Shown: piece after piece, positions 30,439-36,961 of the stretch
Numbering within the stretch: position 1 is the first letter of the stretch
Layout of the letters: every line of letters starts with the position of its first letter
Translations under genes and position numbers: made by a program
Source of the DNA: an uncultured Lachnospiraceae bacterium
GTDB lineage: Bacteria; Bacillota; Clostridia; Lachnospirales; Lachnospiraceae
Direction of reading: 5' to 3'
NCBI GenBank assembly: GCA_902778245.1
Contig: CACYXH010000009.1
Coordinates: 1 to 44,552, forward strand
Length of the DNA: 44,552 nucleotides
The notes under the pieces: model-generated
Database searches by the model: none
What the model saw: the letters and a program-made list of their open reading frames with translations, nothing else
Told to the model about the DNA's origin: nothing

Positions 30439-31176
30439 ATGAACTGGGTAGCACCGATCAAAGACGAGGAAACACTGAAAAAATTCAAAGAAAAACTGAG
30501 GGAAATGGATGATAAGTACTACATCATGTTCGAGATTGGTGTGGGAACAGGTCTTCAGCTCCAGGATATCCTGAAATTCAAAAACAAGGATATCCGGGGC
30601 AAAGAAGAAATTGAAGCGTACATAGGGACGAAGAATATCCGAAGAACGTTCCGGATCCCGGAGGATGTGAGGAAGGTTATTGATGATTATACGGAAGGAA
30701 AAGACCCGGAAGCTTATCTGATCCTGGGACACGCCAGTTCGCCGGCGGCCCTCTCCAGAGAACAGGCGTACCGAGCATTAAAGAGCGCCGGAAAGAGCAT
30801 CGGTCTCAATTCCATTGGCGCGCAGACCATGAGAAAGACGTTCGCGTGGAGGTATTACAAATCCACCGGTGATATTTATTATCTCCAGAACCTTCTGAAT
30901 CATGCATCACCTTCCATCACATACCGCTATATCGGGGAGAAACCCAATGTAGAGGTGGTACTCAAGAAGATGACGCCGGAGGAGAATGAAAGAAGCCGTT
31001 ACCTTCTGTACCAGGATGGAAACGGTAAGAAGAGAATGGAAGAGATTAGGATCTTGATGGAAAATCTGGAAAAAGAACTGGATAATCCCTGCAACAATGA
31101 TTCTTTCTACGGAAGGGTGGATTGCCTCCTAACAGAAATGGAAGAACTGATCCGGAATTTTAAAAGTACAAAATAA
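30439..31176 (+). CDS. tyrosine recombinase-like protein lacking catalytic residues
   Basis: A 245-residue protein resembling the catalytic domain of phage integrases. It starts close to the domain itself, so the usual N-terminal core-binding domain is mostly absent. TGLQLQDILKFKNKDI corresponds to the box I TGLR motif, with Gln40 instead of the catalytic Arg. Box II HxLRHT reads Q129-T-M-R132-K133-T. The later LLNHASPSITYRYI keeps His155 and the nucleophile-like Tyr164. A charged helical tail of about 65 residues follows. There is no attachment site or phage gene nearby, and RBS GAAAGGA precedes the ATG. It may be a domesticated DNA-binding relative. Confidence 0.8.
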   Translation: MNWVAPIKDEETLKKFKEKLREMDDKYYIMFEIGVGTGLQLQDILKFKNKDIRGKEEIEAYIGTKNIRRTFRIPEDVRKVIDDYTEGKDPEAYLILGHASSPAALSREQAYRALKSAGKSIGLNSIGAQTMRKTFAWRYYKSTGDIYYLQNLLNHASPSITYRYIGEKPNVEVVLKKMTPEENERSRYLLYQDGNGKKRMEEIRILMENLEKELDNPCNNDSFYGRVDCLLTEMEELIRNFKSTK

Positions 31177-31222
31177 ATAAAATGTGCATTGCACGATTCA
31201 AGATTTTCATAGAACAATGATC

Positions 31223-32182
31223 TTAGTGAGGGGTATGATACGCTCGTTTCAGGCGGCGTTTTAATCTCAGGATCTCCTGCTTTTCCTTGATGGCGTAGGC
31301 ATCCTCCTCACTGATCAGCTTCAGGGTCTTAATCGCATAAAAACTTCCGTCCGGATGCTGACGCATGCGGATTTTTCCTTTTAGCCAACCGTGTTTTTCA
31401 CACTGGGCCAGACAAAAATAATTTCTGCTGCCGCTGGAAAACCAACGGATTTTTTTGCGGACACTTTTTTGACAGAGGTAACAATGAGTAGAAGTCACCA
31501 CTCTGTCTTTCATGGCATCGTTTTTGCTTGCGAAGGGTTTTGAGATAAATTTAGAATAGGTCTGGTATATAATGGTGATTTCCTGACGCCTGGTCTGAGG
31601 AGTGCAAAAATAATCCACAGAGGAGTTGGAAAGAATATCCTCATCAGAAAGAAAGCCCATCACTTTTGCGGTATAGAGGGCATCAGAATGCGCATTGTGA
31701 AAAACCTCATGCTTTTCTATATTTAAGTAGTCTACCGCAAATTCCAAGGCTCGCCTGGTTTTCCGATCTTCATAGACAATGCTGAATATTTTTTGGATAT
31801 CGTAGTACAGCAGAGGAAATGTGAAAGGAGAGGGAATTTGATACCAATCCATATTTCTCTGCAGCTCAAGAAGATCCTGGGGTCCCCAAGTGCAAAAGCA
31901 CGGATCTTCCCCGCACCAGTCCAGAAAATCCCGGATAACGTCCGGAAATATCCGTCTGTCGGACAGAACATTTTCGTCCAAAGAAACCATTTCCCGGATC
32001 ACGGAATGAAGAACAGGGTAGACTTGAGGGTGGATCAGTTCATGAAACTGATCCGTAATATGGTGGCCATCGTCTAGTCTGACGGCTCCAATCTCAATTA
32101 TTTCGAAGGGAAGCAAAGCTTCTTCTTTCTCTTTTCCATCCGGACACTGATTCCATTCCAAGTCTAATACAATATAATTCAT
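31223..32182 (-). CDS. DEDDh-family 3'-5' exonuclease
   Basis: A 319-residue protein with an N-terminal DnaQ/KapD-like exonuclease domain. Exo I is YIVLDLEWNQ (Asp and Glu), Exo II lies around the FHELIHPQVYPVLHSVIREMVSLD region, and Exo III is FHNAHSDALYTAKVMGF with the catalytic His and Asp. The C-terminal 120 residues contain CYLCQK and a later CLAQCEKHGW, a possible zinc-binding module. The ATG at 32182 is preceded by ACAGGAG; upstream in-frame codons have no ribosome site. It runs against the direction of its neighbours. The substrate (RNA or DNA) is unclear. Confidence 0.85.
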   Translation of the reverse strand: MNYIVLDLEWNQCPDGKEKEEALLPFEIIEIGAVRLDDGHHITDQFHELIHPQVYPVLHSVIREMVSLDENVLSDRRIFPDVIRDFLDWCGEDPCFCTWGPQDLLELQRNMDWYQIPSPFTFPLLYYDIQKIFSIVYEDRKTRRALEFAVDYLNIEKHEVFHNAHSDALYTAKVMGFLSDEDILSNSSVDYFCTPQTRRQEITIIYQTYSKFISKPFASKNDAMKDRVVTSTHCYLCQKSVRKKIRWFSSGSRNYFCLAQCEKHGWLKGKIRMRQHPDGSFYAIKTLKLISEEDAYAIKEKQEILRLKRRLKRAYHTPH

Positions 32183-32496
32183 AATCGCTCCTGTGGCATT
32201 TATGCAGGTCATTAATATCGAAGATTTTACCATAGTCTATGGAAATGTACAAGACTTGGCGGACAGATGTTTTTAGATGCGAGTAGTATCGTTTCGTCAC
32301 TTTGCTTAAAAATTTTTCATTATTTCGTCATAATGCCCAGTATCAAAGAAGAAGAGGAGATTTATGGACAGATAGACCAAGTATTTTCAAAAACTTTGTG
32401 TACTTCATCAATGGAGAAAAAAATTTTTCTTTTGTATAATGACCTTAATTGAAGTCGGCAGAGGATGCTGCCAATATAAGATCAGGAGGATTAGAA
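32183..32496. other. intergenic region upstream of the sugar ABC ATPase gene
   Basis: A divergent 314-bp spacer. It holds a TATAAT at 32435-32440 without a good -35 box, and two TTTCGTCA octamers at 32292-32299 and 32323-32330, 31 bp apart. The same octamer recurs upstream of the CdaR-like gene. No open frame with a ribosome site is convincing. Confidence 0.4.
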
Positions 32497-33609
32497 ATGG
32501 CAAGTTTATCATTAGAACACATCTGTAAAGTTTACCCCAATGGATTTGAAGCAGTTAAAGATTTCAACCTGCAAATCGAAGATAAAGAGTTCATCATTTT
32601 CGTAGGACCGTCCGGATGCGGAAAATCTACTACACTTCGTATGATCGCAGGCCTGGAGGATATCAGCAGCGGTACCTTAAAGATCGGTGATCGTGTAGTA
32701 AATGATGTAGAACCGAAAGACAGAGATATCGCAATGGTATTCCAGAGTTACGCTCTGTATCCGCATATGACCGTATATGATAACATGGCATTCAGCTTGA
32801 AACTTCGGAAGACTCCGAAGGCTGAGATTGACAAGATGGTTAGAGAAGCAGCCAAGATCCTGGATCTGGAAAAACTTCTTGACCGTAAGCCGAAGGCTCT
32901 GTCCGGTGGTCAGAGACAGCGTGTAGCTATGGGTCGTGCTATCGTTCGTAATCCGAAGGTATTCCTGATGGATGAGCCGCTGTCCAACCTGGATGCAAAA
33001 CTTCGTGTTCAGATGAGAACAGAGATCTCCAAACTGCATCAGAGACTGGGTGCTACGATCATCTACGTAACACATGACCAGACAGAGGCTATGACTCTGG
33101 GTACCAGAATCGTAGTTATGAAAGATGGCGTGGTTCAGCAGGTAGATACTCCGCAGAACCTTTACAATGCACCGGGCAACCTGTTTGTTGCAGGTTTCAT
33201 CGGATCTCCGCAGATGAATATGCTGGATGCTGTAGTAGATGTTAAGGGCAATGATGCATATCTGAAGATCGGCAACAGTGCTACTATCAAACTTCCGGAA
33301 GCAAAGGCCAAGAAGCTCATTGACGGCGGCTACAACGGAAAAACTGTAATCATGGGTATCCGTCCGGAGAACATGACAGATGATGATGAAACCATCGCAA
33401 AATCTGAGGCTGTTATTGAAGCTAAGATTGAAGTTTACGAGCTGCTGGGAGCAGAAGTATATTTGTACTTCTCCGTAAATGGAAGCAATATGACGGCACG
33501 CGTAAATCCGCGTACCCAGGCAAGAACCGGCGATGTTGTAAAATTTGCTGTGGATGTGGACAAGATCCATGTATTCGACAAAGAAACCGAGCTGACCATT
33601 ACCAACTAG
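32497..33609 (+). CDS. msmX: sugar ABC transporter ATP-binding protein (MsmX/UgpC type)
   Basis: The shared ATPase that powers several carbohydrate importers in Firmicutes. The 370-residue protein has Walker A GPSGCGKSTT, the Q-loop at FQSYALYPHMTV, signature LSGGQRQRVAMGRA, Walker B VFLMDEPLSNLDAK and the switch His in YVTHDQTEAM. A C-terminal TOBE-like regulatory region (about 235-370) follows. The ATG at 32497 is preceded by CAGGAGGA. No permease or binding protein lies nearby, as expected for a multitask ATPase. Codon choice looks biased to a small set (CGT, GGT, CTG), suggesting high expression. UgpC is an alternative name. Confidence 0.92.
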   Translation: MASLSLEHICKVYPNGFEAVKDFNLQIEDKEFIIFVGPSGCGKSTTLRMIAGLEDISSGTLKIGDRVVNDVEPKDRDIAMVFQSYALYPHMTVYDNMAFSLKLRKTPKAEIDKMVREAAKILDLEKLLDRKPKALSGGQRQRVAMGRAIVRNPKVFLMDEPLSNLDAKLRVQMRTEISKLHQRLGATIIYVTHDQTEAMTLGTRIVVMKDGVVQQVDTPQNLYNAPGNLFVAGFIGSPQMNMLDAVVDVKGNDAYLKIGNSATIKLPEAKAKKLIDGGYNGKTVIMGIRPENMTDDDETIAKSEAVIEAKIEVYELLGAEVYLYFSVNGSNMTARVNPRTQARTGDVVKFAVDVDKIHVFDKETELTITN

Positions 33610-33636
33610 GAAATTTAATAATTATAAGAATTTATG

Positions 33637-33670
33637 ATGGCTCTGCGCGAAGTCGTGCAGAGCCATTTTA
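33637..33670 (+). terminator. terminator after the sugar ABC ATPase gene
   Basis: Perfect arms ATGGCTCTGC (33637-33646) and GCAGAGCCAT (33657-33666) with a ten-base loop, followed by TTTTA. Confidence 0.85.
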
Positions 33671-33683
33671 CGGGTAAATTGGC

Positions 33684-33712
33684 TTGCGAACAGGTCACCA
33701 ATCGTGTAAAAT
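33684..33712 (+). promoter_or_regulatory. candidate promoter of the CdaR-like gene
   Basis: TTGCGA (33684-33689), 17 bp, TAAAAT (33707-33712). This would give a leader of about 115 nt containing the palindromes described below. Confidence 0.45.
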
Positions 33713-33740
33713 ATGTATAACAACGTTTCGTCATTCACAC

Positions 33741-33820
33741 AACATGAAAAATTAGACCGAGCAAGTATACTTGCGCAGGGCTATATTTTCATGTTGGGAT
33801 GTGTACGGAACGTACACATC
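33741..33820. promoter_or_regulatory. nested palindromes in the leader of the CdaR-like gene
   Basis: Outer arms AACATGAAAAT at 33741-33751 (one-base offset) and ATTTTCATGTT at 33785-33795 enclose a perfect 14-bp palindrome, GCAAGTATACTTGC (33761-33774). Immediately after comes a perfect 10-bp dyad GATGTGTACG / CGTACACATC (33798-33807, 33811-33820) ending seven bases before the AGGAG ribosome site. They look like operators or leader-RNA hairpins. Confidence 0.6.
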
Positions 33821-33835
33821 AAAAAGGAGTAAACG

Positions 33836-34927
33836 ATGATTTCCTATCAGGTAATAAAGAGTACCATAGATGAACTCAGGAGTATTACAAGAATTGATTT
33901 TGCGGTTTTGAATCTGGAGGGGAACGTAGTTGCCTCTACCTGGAAGCCGGAAGAAATTTCCGCGGACACCGTCCGACAATTTGCTTCTTCTCTGGCAGAC
34001 AGTCAGGAAGTTAGGGGGTATCATTTCTACAAAGTATTGGATGATAAACTCCCGGAATATATACTGATCGTGAAGGGATCTGGTGAAGATGTGCATGTAA
34101 TAGGAAAGGTGGCGGTGTGCCAGCTTCAGAACCTGATCATTGCTTACAAAGAAAGGTTTGACAAAAACAACTTTATTCAGAATCTGATTCTGGACAATCT
34201 TCTGTTGGTGGACATTTACAATCGGGCAAAGAAGCTTCATATTGAAGCGGAGGTCAGAAGAATTGTCTATATTATTGAAACCAAGACTGAGAAAGACAGC
34301 ACAGCCATGGAGATTGTAAAGGGGCTGTTTGGAAGTAACGGAAAAGATTTTATTACTGCAGTGGACGAAAAAAGCATCATTCTGGTTCAGGAGTTGGGTT
34401 CTGAGAATACTTATGAGGATGTAAGGGTTACGGCAGGAATGATCTGCGATATGTTGAATACGGAGGCTATGTCTAATGCACGTGTTTCTTATGGGACCAT
34501 TATCCAGGAGATCCAGCAGGTGTCCAGATCCTACAAGGAGGCCCGGATGGCCCTGAATGTGGGAAAGATCTTCTATTCAGAGAAGCGGATCCATGCATAT
34601 AATACTCTGGGGATCGGCAGACTGATCTATCAGCTTCCGGTGAATCTGTGTGAAATGTTTATCCATGAGATATTTACAGAACAGCTTCCGGACACCTTTG
34701 ATGAGGAGACTCTGACGACTATTAATAAATTTTTTGAGAATAATCTGAATGTTTCTGAGACGGCCAGACAGCTTTTTGTCCATCGAAATACACTGGTGTA
34801 CCGTTTGGAAAAACTTCAGAAGAGTACCGGTCTGGATATCCGGGAATTTGATGATGCATTGACCTTTAAAATAGCGTTGATGGTAGTGAATTATATGAAG
34901 TACATGAAGCAGGGAGAAGAATCGTGA
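33836..34927 (+). CDS. CdaR/PucR-family transcriptional regulator
   Basis: A 363-residue regulator. The N-terminal half resembles the sugar-diacid recognition domain of CdaR; the central part (about 140-260) is GGDEF-like as in PucR/CdaR proteins (RVSYGTIIQEIQQVSRSYKEARMAL). The C-terminal HTH_30 domain is FFENNLNVSETARQLFVHRNTLVYRLEKLQKSTGLDIREFDDAL. Relatives respond to small organic acids; the ligand here is unknown. It follows the orphan sugar ATPase, which it may control, and a palindrome-rich leader that could mediate autoregulation. AAAAAGGAGT precedes the ATG. Confidence 0.88.
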   Translation: MISYQVIKSTIDELRSITRIDFAVLNLEGNVVASTWKPEEISADTVRQFASSLADSQEVRGYHFYKVLDDKLPEYILIVKGSGEDVHVIGKVAVCQLQNLIIAYKERFDKNNFIQNLILDNLLLVDIYNRAKKLHIEAEVRRIVYIIETKTEKDSTAMEIVKGLFGSNGKDFITAVDEKSIILVQELGSENTYEDVRVTAGMICDMLNTEAMSNARVSYGTIIQEIQQVSRSYKEARMALNVGKIFYSEKRIHAYNTLGIGRLIYQLPVNLCEMFIHEIFTEQLPDTFDEETLTTINKFFENNLNVSETARQLFVHRNTLVYRLEKLQKSTGLDIREFDDALTFKIALMVVNYMKYMKQGEES

Positions 34928-34977
34928 TATAGTGATTTTTACACGGCAATTCGAGTGGAAACACAGGAGGCAGGAAT

Positions 34978-36186
34978 GTGGAAGAATTAAGAGAACTGCT
35001 GAAGACGATAGTGAACGGAGAGTTGCTGCAGATGGTGTTCAGCGCAGCGAAAAACCCTCATGCGGCTGTGAAAATAAAAGTTCGCCCCCTGATCGTTAAG
35101 AGAGAGTTAGTTTTTCAGGCTTCAATCTGGGACGGAAAAAAAGAGAAGCATACCAATTATAAAAAAGGGGCGTTGATAGAGGCGGCTGTCGGCTGGCTGG
35201 AGAAGGACTACAAACAGTTGCAGGCAGATACTGCTTCCATGAGTGTTTCCGTGCTGGTAAGTAAAAAAGGACGGGTAACTATTAAGAAACGCGAACTGCA
35301 AGAGCGGCGGCCTGCCCCGGAGCTATCTCATAATCGAAAGAAAAAGTACATTCTGCAAGAAGGCACTCGGGTGCCATTTTTGGTGGAATTGGGAGTAATG
35401 ACTCCGGAAGGCCGGGTGGTGAACAGCCGTTATGATAAGTTTCGGCAGATTAACCGTTTTCTGGAATTTATTGAGGATATCTCCCCATGCTTGCCCAGAG
35501 GACGAGAATTGACGATGATTGATTTTGGCTGTGGAAAATCATATCTCACTTTTGCCATGTATTATTATCTGAGAGAATTGAAAGGACTTAACCTGCGCAT
35601 TATTGGTCTCGATCTAAAGGAGGATGTTATTGATCACTGTAATGCACTGGCAGAGAAACTAGGCTATGAGAAGCTGCAGTTTTTCACCGGAGATATCGCG
35701 GAGTATCAAGGGGTAGATCACGTGGATCTGGTGGTGACGCTGCACGCCTGTGATACGGCTACCGATTATGCATTGGCCAGGGCAGTAGCCTGGAACGCAA
35801 AAGCGATTCTGTCGGTTCCGTGTTGTCAGCATGAGCTAAACAATCAGATCAGAAATGAGATGCTGCAGCCGGTATTGAAGTACGGTCTTTTAAAGGAACG
35901 TATGGCGGCATTGATAACCGACGGCCTGCGGGCCTCTCTGTTGGAACAGCAAGGCTATGAAGAGCAGGTACTGGAGTTTATTGATATGGAACATACACCG
36001 AAAAATATTCTGATCCGGGCAGTTCGAAAGGAGCGTGCGGCGGGGGAACTGCCAAGGATCGTGCCCAAACAGGCAGAGGAGGGTCATGGCGTAACCATGG
36101 ATCGCAAAGCTCTGACGCGGTGTATGGAAGCGCTGAATATAGATCCGACGCTGAATCGTCTGTTATCGGGAGAAAAATGCAATTAA
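34978..36186 (+). CDS. SAM-dependent methyltransferase (Methyltransf_32-like)
   Basis: A 402-residue protein with an N-terminal domain (about 1-135), then a Rossmann methyltransferase. SAM motif I is MIDFGCGKSYLTFAMYYYL, followed by the acidic LRIIGLDLKEDVI strand. The motif LVVTLHACDTATDYAL and the unusual SVPCCQHELN segment fit the PF13679 family. Bacterial members are uncharacterised; a nucleic-acid or ribosome substrate is only a guess. The GTG start at 34978 follows CAGGAGG by seven bases; an ATG two bases earlier is in another frame. Confidence 0.85.
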   Translation: MEELRELLKTIVNGELLQMVFSAAKNPHAAVKIKVRPLIVKRELVFQASIWDGKKEKHTNYKKGALIEAAVGWLEKDYKQLQADTASMSVSVLVSKKGRVTIKKRELQERRPAPELSHNRKKKYILQEGTRVPFLVELGVMTPEGRVVNSRYDKFRQINRFLEFIEDISPCLPRGRELTMIDFGCGKSYLTFAMYYYLRELKGLNLRIIGLDLKEDVIDHCNALAEKLGYEKLQFFTGDIAEYQGVDHVDLVVTLHACDTATDYALARAVAWNAKAILSVPCCQHELNNQIRNEMLQPVLKYGLLKERMAALITDGLRASLLEQQGYEEQVLEFIDMEHTPKNILIRAVRKERAAGELPRIVPKQAEEGHGVTMDRKALTRCMEALNIDPTLNRLLSGEKCN

Positions 36187-36243
36187 GAACCATTTATCCC
36201 TTGCCGGCATATGCTATTATTGATACCGGGAAAGGAGATTCAA

Positions 36244-36780
36244 ATGAATTACTGGTACTCCAATCAATTTTATCCGGCGGGACCAAATCGTTTGTTTGGG
36301 CAGGAGACGGGAACCCGGATGCAGCCCTTTGCGGCATCCATGCCGGTTTCCCCATATGGTTTTATGGCCGGGTTTCCGGATGTTTTTACGGATGAGAGGT
36401 TAGCGTTTGAGGACGCCAGGAGACTGCAGTCTTTTTACCCTGAGATGGCACAGGAGATTCAACGTCATGTGGAAGAAGCTTGCGATAAGATGGAATATGA
36501 GGGTAGTATGATGTTTGACGAGTATCCGGACCGCGTGATGATCTTGCGGCTGACGGATGAGATTTATGATAAGGTAAAAGATTTTGATGTACAGGGAATG
36601 GAGGAAGATCTGCAGGAACAGGAAACAGGAGGCGTTGTTGCCATGCAGTCCGGCGGATGCAGAAACTGTGGAAACAGAAGAAATGATGGGAATCGTCTGG
36701 GAGATTTTATCCAAGTTTTGTTGCTAAACGAGATGCACCGCAGGCGCTGCCGCCATCGCAGGTGCAGAAGATTCTGGTGA
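36244..36780 (+). CDS. small protein with Cys/His/Arg-rich tail, function unknown
   Basis: A 178-residue protein. The N-terminus is Tyr-, Pro- and Phe-rich (MNYWYSNQFYPAGPNRLFGQ). A helical, acidic middle (about 55-125) contains MAQEIQRHVEEACDKMEYEGSMMFDEYPDR. The tail carries CRNCGNRRNDGNR and then a run of Arg, His and Cys (RRRCRHRRCRRFW). The composition recalls spore-coat proteins, and similar proteins seem common in Lachnospiraceae, but I cannot name the family. The ATG at 36244 is preceded by AAAGGAG. It follows the methyltransferase gene by 57 bp. Confidence 0.7.
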   Translation: MNYWYSNQFYPAGPNRLFGQETGTRMQPFAASMPVSPYGFMAGFPDVFTDERLAFEDARRLQSFYPEMAQEIQRHVEEACDKMEYEGSMMFDEYPDRVMILRLTDEIYDKVKDFDVQGMEEDLQEQETGGVVAMQSGGCRNCGNRRNDGNRLGDFIQVLLLNEMHRRRCRHRRCRRFW

Positions 36781-36889
36781 ATTAAGGAAATGCAGTCGGT
36801 TATAAGGGTTATGAAGGGTTGCGGTTTATTTGACTTCATGACCCGGTCAGCCGGCTGTTTTGTTTGTGAAGAACCTGGCCTGTGGAGGC

Positions 36890-36918
36890 TTGCGCGGGCC
36901 TTTAAAGTCTGGTACAAT
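36890..36918 (+). promoter_or_regulatory. extended -10 promoter of the large membrane protein gene
   Basis: TTGCGC (36890-36895), 17 bp, TACAAT (36913-36918), with a TG one base before the -10 (36910-36911). It is 43 bp from the ATG. Confidence 0.6.
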
Positions 36919-36961
36919 GTATTCCAGTTCAGGAGTATAAGACGGGGAGAAGGATAGCGGC

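Noticed and set aside
32677..33570. A 297-codon minus-strand open frame antisense to the sugar ABC ATPase gene
   Set aside because: It is a shadow of a strongly codon-biased gene; no start signal and a Cys/His/Tyr-rich composition typical of antisense frames.
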